A model generated the notes under the pieces. That model saw only the letters and a program-made list of their open reading frames with translations, searched no databases and had not been told where the DNA came from. From Companilactobacillus suantsaicola (GTDB lineage: Bacteria; Bacillota; Bacilli; Lactobacillales; Lactobacillaceae), in the NCBI RefSeq assembly GCF_004745525.1, contig NZ_RKLY01000015.1, positions 1-61,054 of the forward strand: DNA of 61,054 bases, read 5' to 3'. Each line of letters begins with the position of its first letter. The first letter of the stretch is position 1. Shown in pieces: positions 7,473-16,017 of the stretch. The position numbers and the translations under genes were made by a program.

Positions 7473-9668
7473 ATGGCAACTAAAGAAGAAGTAACGATGT
7501 CACAATTAGCTGAGCCGGTTCAAAAACAGCTCAGTCAATATCGTGTTCAACAAATTCAAGCTGTTTTGACACTTTTAGATGAAGGTAACACTGTGCCGTT
7601 TATTGCACGTTATCGAAAAGAGCGGACGGGAACTCTTGATGAAGTTGCTATTCGAGAAATTGAAGATGAAACCCATCGTTTGATGAAACTAAATCAAAGA
7701 CGTGACGACGTTTTGAAATTAATCGATGAACAGGGTAAATTGACGCCCAAGTTAAAGCATGAGTTAGAACAGGCGACTGTACTGCAACAGGTTGAGGATC
7801 TGTATCTGCCATACAAGCAAAAGCGGCGCACAAAAGCTACGATTGCCAAAGAGGCGGGCCTTAATCCTTTAGCGGATTGGTTGTTGACATTTCCTCAAAA
7901 AGGTCTCGATGAGAAAGCTAAATTATTTGTAAATGCTGATAAGAAATTACCCGACCTTGATTCGGTTTGGGCAGGTGTTCATGAAATTTTGGCAGAAACT
8001 TTCAGTGAACGTGCTGACTTTCGTGACTCCATTAGAAAGTACACTTGGCAACATGGTGAACTCACCAGCAAGGTAAAACGTGGGGCAAAAGAAAAAGATG
8101 AGCAACAAGTCTACGCCACGTATTATGATTTCACTCAAAATTTGAAGCAAATTCCACCTTATCGCGTGTTGGCCATTAATCGTGGTGAACGAGAAAAAAT
8201 TTTGACCGTGGGGATTGATGTTGATGCAACTAGAATTTTAGATTACGGTCATTCACGAATTGTCGGTAAAAGACAGGGGCCTGCGGTTGAAAAAATTGAC
8301 GCTGCTTTTAGTGACGCCTACAAACGTTTCTTAGGACCAGCGATCGAACGGGAATTGCGGCGAAAGATTTCAGATACAGCGGATACTCATGCGATTCAAG
8401 TCTTTGGCAATAACTTATATCATTTGTTGATGCAAGCACCATTGAAGGGCAAAATCGTCATGGGATTCGACCCAGCTTATCGGACGGGCTGTAAGTTAGC
8501 AATTATGGATGAATCGGGCCGTTTTTTAACTAAACAAGTAATTTATCCCCACAAACCAGCTAGTCAGAAACTTCGTGACGCCGCCGGTCCGGAGTTTAAA
8601 AAACTGATTGAAAAGTATCACGTTCAAATGATTGCCATCGGTAATGGAACGGCCAGTCGTGAATCAGAGGAATTCGTCAGTGAAATTTTGAAGACTTTGG
8701 ATCATCCAGTTTATTACGTTATCGTCAATGAAGCTGGAGCTTCAGTTTATTCTGCCAGTGCCAATGCTAGAGCAGAATTCGCTGATTTACACGTTGAAGA
8801 ACGTTCAGCTGTCAGTATCGGACGTCGTTTGCAAGATCCTCTAGCTGAATTGATCAAGGTTGATCCTAAAGCTATCGGAGTCGGTCAATACCAACACGAT
8901 GTTCCTGAAAAAGAACTAGATGAACAATTGGATCGAGTCGTTGAAACGGCAGTTAACCAAGTCGGTGTCAACGTCAATACCGCCAGTCCCGAATTGTTGA
9001 TGCATATTTCTGGTTTAACAGCCACAACGGCTAAGAATATCGTTAAATTTCGAAACGAAAAAGGTACTTTTGTGGATCGTCAATCCTTAAAAGATGTTCC
9101 TCGTTTAGGACCAAAGGCTTATCAACAAGCAGTCGGTTTTTTAAGAATTATCGATGGAAGTAATCCTCTAGATAATACTGATATTCATCCGGAGAGTTAT
9201 GCCGCAACGAGACAATTACTTGAAAGTATTGATGAAACCGCAAAAGAGATTGGTTCAACTAAATTACAACAACGTTTGAGCAAACTAGATAAAACTAAAG
9301 TTTCTCAAGAATTAAATATTGGGGATGCAACTTTGAGCGATATTATCTCAGGTTTAAGTAAACCGGGACGAGATATGCGTGACAGTATGCCTGCTCCTTT
9401 ACTTCGCCAAGATGTTTTAACAATGGCTGATTTAAAACCAGGGATGGAACTGCAAGGAACAGTCAGAAATGTCATTGATTTTGGAGCTTTCGTCGACATT
9501 GGTGTTAAACAAGACGGTTTAGTTCATATTTCACAACTATCTGATCATTTTGTCAGTGATCCAAGTACTGTAGTGACGATTGGAGACATTGTAACAGTTT
9601 GGGTTTTGGATGTTGATGAAGAAAGGAATCGTATCCAATTGACTATGCGTCGTAAACGGGATAAGTAA
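7473..9668 (+). CDS. tex: Tex-family RNA-binding transcription accessory protein
   Basis: This 731-residue protein has the full Tex layout: an N-terminal helical domain, a YqgF-like RNase H-fold domain (from about residue 325, KGKIVMGFDPAYRTGCKLA), a helix-hairpin-helix segment (about 495-560, VNVNTASPELLMHISGL) and a C-terminal S1 RNA-binding domain (about 650-720, GTVRNVIDFGAFVDIGVKQD). Tex proteins bind nucleic acid and affect transcription; the exact role in lactobacilli is not settled. ATG 7473 is chosen with GGAGG at 7463-7467; the TTG at 7461 overlaps that site. The gene stands alone and is well conserved in length. Confidence 0.95.
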   Translation: MATKEEVTMSQLAEPVQKQLSQYRVQQIQAVLTLLDEGNTVPFIARYRKERTGTLDEVAIREIEDETHRLMKLNQRRDDVLKLIDEQGKLTPKLKHELEQATVLQQVEDLYLPYKQKRRTKATIAKEAGLNPLADWLLTFPQKGLDEKAKLFVNADKKLPDLDSVWAGVHEILAETFSERADFRDSIRKYTWQHGELTSKVKRGAKEKDEQQVYATYYDFTQNLKQIPPYRVLAINRGEREKILTVGIDVDATRILDYGHSRIVGKRQGPAVEKIDAAFSDAYKRFLGPAIERELRRKISDTADTHAIQVFGNNLYHLLMQAPLKGKIVMGFDPAYRTGCKLAIMDESGRFLTKQVIYPHKPASQKLRDAAGPEFKKLIEKYHVQMIAIGNGTASRESEEFVSEILKTLDHPVYYVIVNEAGASVYSASANARAEFADLHVEERSAVSIGRRLQDPLAELIKVDPKAIGVGQYQHDVPEKELDEQLDRVVETAVNQVGVNVNTASPELLMHISGLTATTAKNIVKFRNEKGTFVDRQSLKDVPRLGPKAYQQAVGFLRIIDGSNPLDNTDIHPESYAATRQLLESIDETAKEIGSTKLQQRLSKLDKTKVSQELNIGDATLSDIISGLSKPGRDMRDSMPAPLLRQDVLTMADLKPGMELQGTVRNVIDFGAFVDIGVKQDGLVHISQLSDHFVSDPSTVVTIGDIVTVWVLDVDEERNRIQLTMRRKRDK

Positions 9669-9726
9669 TCTCCAGTGATATACTTAGTTTGTAACCTAAT
9701 CAAATAAGTTAAGGGGGATCGATATA

Positions 9727-10047
9727 TTGGAAGATGAGAATTCAAAGCGAGTCTTTGAGATAGTCGATGAAATGTATCAAATCTTTAAAATTAGAAAAGT
9801 TGATTCAAACGTCATGCAAATTTTGGTAAAAGCTGGTCAAGCACTGAATGATGATCAACCAGCCGAAATAGTGGCAGCCAAAACGGTTAATGGTATAACG
9901 CTTTGGACACTATCAACTAAGTTAAATTTGGGGAAAGAATATGATCATAAAGTATTAGATATGATCAATGAGTTAACAAAAATTGCCCGTTCAGGACCTT
10001 ATCAGTGGTCATACGGAGTCGGCAATCTACGAGTCCAGTTTTGGTAG
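9727..10047 (+). CDS. Pediocin/enterocin A-type immunity protein candidate
   Basis: This 106-residue soluble helical protein starts at a TTG with AAGGGGG ten bases upstream. The pattern of a central helix (NVMQILVKAGQAL), a second with conserved Asn (AAKTVNGITLWTL) and a third ending VLDMINELTKIA resembles the four-helix EntA/PedB immunity fold, which protects producer cells from class IIa bacteriocins by binding the mannose PTS receptor complex. The C-terminal tail after residue 92 is the part that gives specificity in that family. No bacteriocin gene is nearby, so it would be an orphan immunity gene. A family A palindrome follows directly. Confidence 0.5.
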   Translation: MEDENSKRVFEIVDEMYQIFKIRKVDSNVMQILVKAGQALNDDQPAEIVAAKTVNGITLWTLSTKLNLGKEYDHKVLDMINELTKIARSGPYQWSYGVGNLRVQFW

Positions 10048-10077
10048 GATGGTTCTTTTTGATTTTTTTGTTTAACT

Positions 10078-10240
10078 GCCGTCCTCCGCAACAAACTCGA
10101 TTTGGGACTGGAACGATGTGGGCACAACTTGAAGCCAATTCCAAAACCGGGAATTGTCTCCAAGATTGGCCTTTGTCTAGGTGCTAAAGCACCAAGTCAA
10201 TTTCACATCTGAGCCCAAATCGAGTTTGTTGCTCCGGACT
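10078..10240 (+). repeat. Family A multi-stem palindrome, copy A1
   Basis: The unit begins GCCGTC-CTCCG and ends CTCCG-GACTA. An 18-bp perfect outer stem (10089-10106 with 10214-10231) encloses a second stem GATGTG/CACATC, a third hairpin around CAATTCC/GGAATTG, and a fourth GGTGC-TAAA-GCACC. Unpaired motifs ACTGGAACG, CTAAAGC and CTGAG are shared with the other copies. No coding frame here is convincing. Confidence 0.85.
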
Positions 10241-10330
10241 AATTAACGGATCTATTGATTGTTTACTTTCCATTCATTTAGGAATAACTGTTCTATTCAG
10301 GATTTTTCCTATATGATTTATGACAAAAAA

Positions 10331-10396
10331 TAACGGCACCTATTTTTATAGTGAACGAATTAAGTTTCGAAGACTAGAAAATAGGTGCTGTTTTTC
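10331..10396. terminator. Orphan terminator hairpin
   Basis: CGGCACCTATTTT pairs with AAAATAGGTGCTG across a 30-base loop, followed by five T residues. It lies between two family A repeats with no gene before it; it may end a small RNA or a long untranslated tail. The stretch 10241-10330 and 10397-10479 shows nothing else I recognise. Confidence 0.6.
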
Positions 10397-10479
10397 TCTA
10401 TAAAAGAAAGTATATTCAATTAAAAATAGAACTGGTTAACTAGATCAGAATGAATCACTAAAAAACTAAGAATAGGATT

Positions 10480-10640
10480 TAGTCTGGAGCACAAAACCTG
10501 TGATGGCTCAGCCGCCAAATTATTCTTAGCGCTTTAGCGCTTAGAATAAGGCCTAGTTTTGAGATTTTTCTGGGCTTGAAAAAGCTCAAAATAGCGCCGG
10601 CAGCGTTCCAGTCCATCACAGGTTTTGTGCGGAAGACGGC
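10480..10640 (-). repeat. Family A multi-stem palindrome, copy A2
   Basis: This copy is inverted relative to A1. A 17-bp perfect outer stem (10490-10506 with 10613-10629, CACAAAACCTGTGATGG) replaces the A1 arm sequence. The inner stems are GCTGCC/GGCGGC, TTTTGAG/CTCAAAA, and TTATTCT-A-AGCGC/GCGCT-A-AGAATAA with a TAAA loop. Outer flanks read CTTCCG and CTCCA in the element orientation, so the CTCCG pair seen in other copies is imperfect here. Confidence 0.85.
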
Positions 10641-10788
10641 AGTTAAACGCCACCCCAACTTCAATTCAAATAAAACAATTTATTCATTTTCAGAAAAAAG
10701 ATTTTTCATAACTTGAACAAAAAACTTATTGTTTTCATAAGATAATAATAATCGTTGAAAATTAATAAGGGAGTAACAACTAAGCTTA

Positions 10789-12480
10789 ATGAAAAAAAGA
10801 ATAAATATTTTATCATGTGTTGCAATCAGTGCTGTTGTATTATCTGGGATGGGAATCACAAATGTAAAAGCTGACGATAATGCAATTGTATCTATTCAAA
10901 ATTTTTCTGGAAAATCACTTAATCCAGAAGTTCAAAATGGTGGACACGTCAGTGATGACTTTACTGATGTATCCAAGAACAATTTGGGTTATGCATCCAA
11001 ATTCCATATTTTTGTTAATGAAGCTACTCTGAATGCACATACTAACGGCAACGTTGCCGCAAAAACATTGTTCGGGAATGTTAATTTTGGGACTAATATT
11101 ACCGACGAAAAACTATTGGATAAAGATATTTCTTATATTCAAGTAGTTAAAAATATGGCTGAAAGTTCTTTTGTCAGCGCAAACGATCACCGTACAAATA
11201 AAGTGATTTTTGGTGAAGTAAATGATGTTGAACTAGGTGATAATGCACCATTGGTAAATGGGACAACTATCAGCCATTTATTAAATGACGAAATTTATCA
11301 AGATAAAGATACGAATGAATATATCGACTTTGCTCAAGAATTTGCTAAATTAGAAGGCAAATCTGCTAACTATGCTATTGCCAATGGAGAAACTATTACT
11401 AATGATAGTTTTGAAGATCACAATCACCGCGTGATCGATCTCAGTGATTTCCAAGTTGGTAGTAATAACCAGATTGTAATTAATCTTGCGCCAGAAGTAT
11501 TAAACAGTAATACACCGTTGACAATTTCCGGTTTATCAGCTGATGCTGGTGGAACTTCAGTAATTATTAACGTTGATACTAAAGACCAAAATCCTTACCA
11601 AATGAATTCACAAATCAAGTTGCGATTCAATAATGGTGAAGATGGACCAGTTGAAAGACCAAATCAAGAAACAGAATACTTTGATGACAATCATTTGCTA
11701 TGGAACTTCTATGACAGTTCAAGTAGCAACAAGCAATTTACTGGTGCGATTGAAATGAACAATACTTTCCAAGGGAGCGTTTTGGCACCAGATGCTACTA
11801 TCAATGTGCATCACAATTTAGATGGCAACATTGTTGCAAATGAAGTGAATGTTGTTGGTGGTGAAACTCACCGTTGGGATTTACAGGATAACAACAATAT
11901 TGTTACGTCACCAGAAGAACCTGACGAAAAAGAATTAACAGTTGATCCTGGATTCTCAGTCGACCCAGATGAAAGTTCAAAACCAGACCCTGACGTTGAT
12001 CCAGATGAAGAAGATGACGAAGAAGAGGAAGAAGAACAAGTTGTTGACCCCGGGTTTACAGTAGATCCTGATACTGATGGTGAAACAGAAGAAGAAGAAG
12101 ACGTTGAGGATGAGGAGGAAGAAACACCAATCAATCCTGATCTATCAGTCGACCCCGGTTTCGGAATTGATCCAGGTAAGAACTTTGAAGAAGATGACGA
12201 CGACGACCAACAAATAATTATCAATGGCGGTACAGAAGGTGGCTTAGAAGATAAAGAACTCGATTTGAATAGTTCAATTAAGCCCAGTGTTCCTGGTACT
12301 GTTAACGAAAAGACACCGTTGATGAATCAAAGTTCACTGTTTCCAACGACTAGATCAAGTGTCCCAACCAGTCAAGGTGGAAGATTACCACAAGCTGGTA
12401 ACAATAAAGGTATTGTAATTTCAGTTTTAGGGATGGCTATGCTAAGTTTAATAGTGTTAGTTAGAAGATTTAAAGCTTAA
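10789..12480 (+). CDS. Choice-of-anchor A surface protein with LPQAG wall-sorting signal
   Basis: This 563-residue protein is exported and probably bound to peptidoglycan by sortase. Residues 1-28 are a signal peptide (cleavage near VKADD). Residues about 35-370 match the choice-of-anchor A domain pattern found in many Gram-positive surface proteins (FHIFVNEATLNAHTNGNVA; GSVLAPDATINVHHNLDGNI; WDL). Residues about 380-480 are an acidic linker with repeated VDPGF-x-VDP units separated by Glu/Asp runs. The C-terminus carries LPQAG, a hydrophobic helix and the basic tail RRFKA. LPQAG is a variant of LPxTG. The ribosome site AAGGGAG lies 15 bases before the ATG, which is long. A family A palindrome is just upstream. 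Confidence 0.9.
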   Translation: MKKRINILSCVAISAVVLSGMGITNVKADDNAIVSIQNFSGKSLNPEVQNGGHVSDDFTDVSKNNLGYASKFHIFVNEATLNAHTNGNVAAKTLFGNVNFGTNITDEKLLDKDISYIQVVKNMAESSFVSANDHRTNKVIFGEVNDVELGDNAPLVNGTTISHLLNDEIYQDKDTNEYIDFAQEFAKLEGKSANYAIANGETITNDSFEDHNHRVIDLSDFQVGSNNQIVINLAPEVLNSNTPLTISGLSADAGGTSVIINVDTKDQNPYQMNSQIKLRFNNGEDGPVERPNQETEYFDDNHLLWNFYDSSSSNKQFTGAIEMNNTFQGSVLAPDATINVHHNLDGNIVANEVNVVGGETHRWDLQDNNNIVTSPEEPDEKELTVDPGFSVDPDESSKPDPDVDPDEEDDEEEEEEQVVDPGFTVDPDTDGETEEEEDVEDEEEETPINPDLSVDPGFGIDPGKNFEEDDDDDQQIIINGGTEGGLEDKELDLNSSIKPSVPGTVNEKTPLMNQSSLFPTTRSSVPTSQGGRLPQAGNNKGIVISVLGMAMLSLIVLVRRFKA

Positions 12481-12528
12481 AAAAAGTATTGTATTGACTG
12501 GATTCCAGTTAACACAATACTTTTTTCT
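12478..12528. terminator. Bidirectional terminator
   Basis: AAAAAAGTATTGT and ACAATACTTTTTT pair, with an inner TGACTGG/CCAGTTA stem. It separates the convergent surface-protein and acetyltransferase genes. Confidence 0.85.
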
Positions 12529-12529
12529 T

Positions 12530-13066
12530 TTAAAGATTTAATTCAAACGCTAAACGGGCATTATCTTCATGGTTCTCAGCTGGTTCGTCAACATAAATTT
12601 TACCGCGATGAACGTAACCAGAACCGGTAGCTAGATGCTGCATTCGTTTATTTAGTTGGTGAGTGTCAATTCGGAAATTGTGAATCCCGTTTTGAATCGA
12701 TTGGCTGAGCAAATTTGAGACAAAGATTTTTCCAAGATGTTGCCCTGAATAATTGGGATTAATAGCGATGCGATGAATTGTGGCGTAAGGATCAGTCTTG
12801 TTTTCCCAATCGCCATTAAAGATTTCGTGGTAGTTAGGGTCATCGGCGACAATCAGAGTAGCTGTGCCGGCAACTTTTTGATCGACCATCAAAACCCAAC
12901 ATTGTTGAGCCATAATGTCATTTTTTAAGGTGGCAATATCGGGGTATCCACCTTGCCATTGAGGACTGCCGTCGGCTTTCAACATTGCCTTTGCTTGATC
13001 AATAATGTTCATGATTTCAGTTAAATCTGAATTTTGTGCTTTTTTGATGTAAATTGAACTCATCAT
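12530..13066 (-). CDS. GNAT-family N-acetyltransferase
   Basis: This 178-residue cytosolic protein has the GNAT fold: an N-terminal strand and helix (AQNSDLTEIMNIIDQAK), the central strands CWVLMVDQKVAGTATLIV, and the acetyl-CoA-binding motif A region (IHRIAINPNYSGQHLGKIFV, with the Q/R-x-x-G-x-G/A loop represented as SGQHLGK). The acceptor substrate is unknown. The start is at one of two adjacent ATG codons (13066 or 13063), three and six bases after GGAGG. It is a single gene with a terminator on its 3' side. Confidence 0.9.
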   Translation of the reverse strand: MMSSIYIKKAQNSDLTEIMNIIDQAKAMLKADGSPQWQGGYPDIATLKNDIMAQQCWVLMVDQKVAGTATLIVADDPNYHEIFNGDWENKTDPYATIHRIAINPNYSGQHLGKIFVSNLLSQSIQNGIHNFRIDTHQLNKRMQHLATGSGYVHRGKIYVDEPAENHEDNARLAFELNL

Positions 13067-13195
13067 AATCCTCCGTAAAAATAGATAATTAAATTTTAGC
13101 ACTTTTCTTTTATTAAATTAGAAAAGGATTAAATAAGTTTGTGCTTCTTTAATATTGTGTAATAATTAACAATGTGAAGGGGAGGAAGTACTCTT

Positions 13196-13354
13196 ATGCA
13201 AAAAAGAATGATACTGTTGGTTTTATTTTTCCTTATAGCTTGTGTAACCGTAATATCTATCCCGGTTGCTTTTAATTTTGGCATGGAATTCTTTCTTATT
13301 ACGATATTGATGATTGCAATTTTGATTTTGTTAAGTAAAAAGATAAAGAAATGA
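13196..13354 (+). CDS. Small membrane protein, 52 aa
   Basis: A good ribosome site (GGGGAGGAAG at about 13179-13188) precedes this short ORF. The product has two hydrophobic segments (about residues 5-28 and 31-46) and a basic C-terminus (KKIKK), so it should span the membrane twice. It is followed directly by a strong terminator. The family is not recognised. Confidence 0.65.
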   Translation: MQKRMILLVLFFLIACVTVISIPVAFNFGMEFFLITILMIAILILLSKKIKK

Positions 13355-13403
13355 AAAAAGCCTATGATCCATATCCTTTGATAGGTAGTCATAGGCTTCT
13401 TTT
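13352..13403. terminator. Bidirectional terminator
   Basis: AAGCCTATGA and TCATAGGCTT pair across a 20-base loop, with A-run and T-run on the two sides. It serves the small membrane gene and the convergent minus-strand operon. Confidence 0.85.
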
Positions 13404-14046
13404 AGTTATCCTGTTTTGAACAGATTAGTAATTGTTGTCCAAATGTTGTAGGGTTATTGACAATATTGAGCATTAATTGAGCAACGTCCATTCGGTTGGT
13501 TCGGGGAGCACCTGGCATTTTAACATTAGATTTAGCAAATCTGACAGTCGGATTAGGGGTTCTTTCATTGTTGAATAATGGTCCAGGATGAATCGTTGTC
13601 CATTTTAGATTTGAATATTTGAGTTGTGATTCCCCTAAATAGTGGTCGTGAAAATTTCCTTTGAGAAAAGTTTTTGCACCAAGACGATATGGAAAACGAG
13701 TATTTTGGTAAGTTGTACCAACTCCTAGGGCAGAGAGATTTATTATTCGTTTAACGTTAGCTAAATGCATGGCCTTGATGATATTGGGTATTGCAAATGA
13801 GAAGAGGTTAGCACTACTGTTAGTTACTGAATTTCCAAGAGTAACTAGTACGGCGTCACATCCTTTTATAGCTTTTGCTAAAGCATGATAGTCATCTAAT
13901 TGTCCTTTAATAATAGTTAAGTTTGGAGCCTTGGCTAACTTTTGAGGATTGCGAACGTAAGCCACAACTTCATTGTTATTTTGAAGTGCTAAAGATAATA
14001 AATCTTTCCCAGTTCTACCAGTAGCACCGATAAGCATTAAACGCAT
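13402..14046 (-). CDS. NAD(P)-binding atypical short-chain dehydrogenase
   Basis: This 214-residue protein begins with the Rossmann motif MLIGATGRTGKDLL (GxTGxxG) typical of NmrA-like or atypical short-chain dehydrogenases, followed by NLTIIKGQLDD and GCDAVLVTLG. These proteins bind NAD(P)H and act as quinone or flavin reductases or redox sensors; the substrate here is unknown. AAGGAG precedes the ATG. It lies 12 bases after the alpha/beta hydrolase gene on the same strand, so both are probably one operon, divergent from a TetR regulator. Confidence 0.85.
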   Translation of the reverse strand: MRLMLIGATGRTGKDLLSLALQNNNEVVAYVRNPQKLAKAPNLTIIKGQLDDYHALAKAIKGCDAVLVTLGNSVTNSSANLFSFAIPNIIKAMHLANVKRIINLSALGVGTTYQNTRFPYRLGAKTFLKGNFHDHYLGESQLKYSNLKWTTIHPGPLFNNERTPNPTVRFAKSNVKMPGAPRTNRMDVAQLMLNIVNNPTTFGQQLLICSKQDN

Positions 14047-14058
14047 TTGATCAACTCC

Positions 14059-15219
14059 TTAAAGGTTGTCTTCAATCCAGTTCATGATATATACAGTACC
14101 AGTCAAGTATCCACCCATTTGTGTGTGTTGTTGAGCCGTAGATTCATCATCAAACAATAAGTAATCTTTTGGACATTGTAACGCATCATAAAATTTTTGA
14201 GCCGCACCATGAGTTACCTCAGCGGACCCATCAAGAACCAATGTTTTAGACTTGATTTGATTGACGATGGCAGTATTATCATATTTTTTCAGTTCATCGA
14301 TAATCGTATTGTCATCAGCATTGTGTTTCCATTCGTAATCTTTCAATGTGAAATCAATCATACTTGGGCGTACTTGATCAGACATTTTTAAAGCAATTTT
14401 AAGTCTTTGAGCAATCATATTTCCCCAATTCATATTTCCAGGATCGGAAATAATTACTTTTAATCGGTTATCAAAAGCAGCTGCACGTGGTACTAAGAAT
14501 CCACCAAAACTCATACCCATCGCACTAATTCGACTAGAGTCAATACCATCAATTTTTTTGGCAAAATCAATTACAGGTGTCAAAACGTTTTCGAAATCGG
14601 GACGAAATTTTAGATTTTGTAATCTAAGAGCCATTCCTTGACCAGGACCATCGAAAGTTAAAGCATTGATACCTCTCTTCAAGGCACCATCAATCACCCA
14701 CATAGTATCGTCAGCCCAAGTATCTCGACCAGGAACAACTATTAGCAAGGGAGCATTTTTAGTGGCTGTAGTAGATCGATAAAAATGCCCGGGTAAAGTC
14801 GTGTTTTCATAAGGTATTTGAATTGCTTTACCGGGATAAGCTCCATATTGAAGAGCTTTGTCGAAACATACTTGACTATTTTTGGAAAACTTTTTCATAC
14901 GGATATCATTTGTATCTTTAAAATACATCAGAGAGACACGCCAATAAGTCGAAGCTCGAAGATAACTGCTGGCAGCACTGACTAGTTTGTCTTGACCTTC
15001 GAAATCTTCAGCTCTTTTTTGTAATCTTTCAGCCATTAAACTCCAATTATTGATCCAGCTATTTTCATCATTTTCGATTAAATTCATTGTTACTTCTAAA
15101 ACTTCACCCTCATCGCTCATTTTGTAAGGCATTAGATCCATTACATGTTTGATAAGTGCATCTTGTAGCATATTTTCACTATATTTATAATTTGACCAAT
15201 GTTTTATTTCAGTTGTCAT
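14059..15219 (-). CDS. Alpha/beta hydrolase with N-terminal helical domain
   Basis: This 386-residue protein has an N-terminal helical region (about 1-130) and a C-terminal alpha/beta hydrolase domain. The nucleophile elbow GMSFGG (near residue 235) gives the catalytic Ser, and LVLDGSAEVTHGAAQKF and the C-terminal QQHTQMGG likely supply Asp/Glu and His. The layout matches FrsA-like/2,6-dihydroxypseudooxynicotine hydrolase-type esterases. LPGHFYR before the domain is typical of this subgroup. It heads a two-gene operon with the NAD(P)-binding protein and faces a divergent TetR gene, which probably represses it. The substrate is not known. Confidence 0.85.
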   Translation of the reverse strand: MTTEIKHWSNYKYSENMLQDALIKHVMDLMPYKMSDEGEVLEVTMNLIENDENSWINNWSLMAERLQKRAEDFEGQDKLVSAASSYLRASTYWRVSLMYFKDTNDIRMKKFSKNSQVCFDKALQYGAYPGKAIQIPYENTTLPGHFYRSTTATKNAPLLIVVPGRDTWADDTMWVIDGALKRGINALTFDGPGQGMALRLQNLKFRPDFENVLTPVIDFAKKIDGIDSSRISAMGMSFGGFLVPRAAAFDNRLKVIISDPGNMNWGNMIAQRLKIALKMSDQVRPSMIDFTLKDYEWKHNADDNTIIDELKKYDNTAIVNQIKSKTLVLDGSAEVTHGAAQKFYDALQCPKDYLLFDDESTAQQHTQMGGYLTGTVYIMNWIEDNL

Positions 15220-15273
15220 TTATTATTCTCCTCGTAACTAATTGTTGTAACCAATTTTATTAGGAAATGAGTT

Positions 15274-15294
15274 ATAATTTAACTACAAAATTAT
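15274..15294. promoter_or_regulatory. Candidate TetR operator
   Basis: ATAATTT and AAATTAT form a dyad around seven bases just before the TetR start, and TATAAT overlaps its left arm. It lies in the divergent promoter region. Confidence 0.4.
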
Positions 15295-15309
15295 ACGGAG
15301 TGTTGCATT

Positions 15310-15903
15310 TTGAACAAATATACTAAAAAGAATGATAAGACTGAAAAACGTATTATGGATACGATATTAACTTTAATGCAATCATACGAATTTAATAATA
15401 TTACGATGAATCAAATTGCGGATAATGCTGGGCTAAATCGAGTCACACTTTACCGTCATTTTGATGATAAATGGGATATTTTGGAAAGAATTGAAAGTGA
15501 TTTTTTTCAAGCGGCAGAGGCACCACATAGGGAAATGATAGAGCAGTTAAAAAAGTCTTCTGAAGATTATCAGGATGCTAGATCAGTTTTAGCGGGATTT
15601 TTAGAAATTTTTGAAGAAAACTTGGATATTTTAGAAGTATTAATGAATGATAATGGCGATTCCAGATTCACAAATAAACTTTTAAATTTCTTGTTGAAAA
15701 GGGAAAAGCTTTCTCATCCAGTTTTAGGTATTAATAATTTGGGCGTAAATCAAGAGATACTGTCTTATTATGAAATCTCCGGATTAGTCGGAATAATCAA
15801 GTTTTGGACAAATCATCGCCAATATAAGGCTAAAGATATGGCAAACTTTTTCTTTGCCGTCAGGACTAATGAAGTAGAAGGTGTTAAGCGATTGGAATTT
15901 TGA
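15310..15903 (+). CDS. TetR/AcrR-family transcriptional regulator
   Basis: This 197-residue protein has an N-terminal TetR DNA-binding domain (residues about 10-58: NNITMNQIADNAGLNRVTLYRHF, with the usual TLYRHFDDKWDIL) and a variable C-terminal ligand domain. The start is a TTG with CGGAG about 10 bases upstream; the frame has no better ATG before the domain. Divergent orientation and a dyad in the 90-base gap suggest it represses the hydrolase operon and itself. The ligand is unknown. Confidence 0.9.
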   Translation: MNKYTKKNDKTEKRIMDTILTLMQSYEFNNITMNQIADNAGLNRVTLYRHFDDKWDILERIESDFFQAAEAPHREMIEQLKKSSEDYQDARSVLAGFLEIFEENLDILEVLMNDNGDSRFTNKLLNFLLKREKLSHPVLGINNLGVNQEILSYYEISGLVGIIKFWTNHRQYKAKDMANFFFAVRTNEVEGVKRLEF

Positions 15904-15962
15904 TTTCTTTCCAAAAAGATGTATATGTTCATCAATTTTAGAATGTTTAGATTGGCAATCAA

Positions 15963-16012
15963 AAAGCATCAATCAGTCTGTTTTACCTTTACTGATTGAT
16001 GCTTCTTCTTAT
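15963..16012. terminator. Bidirectional terminator
   Basis: AAGCATCAATCAGT pairs perfectly with ACTGATTGATGCTT across a 13-base loop, between convergent genes. Confidence 0.85.
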
Positions 16013-16017
16013 CCTAT

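Noticed and set aside
10005-10187. ORF running into family A copy A1
   Set aside because: It overlaps the end of the immunity-like gene and then reads through a palindrome; no ribosome site.
10078-10640. Palindromic repeats considered as a CRISPR array
   Set aside because: There are no evenly spaced short direct repeats with unique spacers and no cas genes; the units are inverted and multi-stem.
11868-12224. Ser-rich ORF antisense to the surface protein stalk
   Set aside because: It is a mirror of the Glu/Asp codon runs on the other strand and has no start signals.
13129-13392. Minus-strand ORF over the 52-residue membrane protein
   Set aside because: The plus-strand ORF has a strong ribosome site and a terminator directly after it; the minus-strand frame reads through that terminator.
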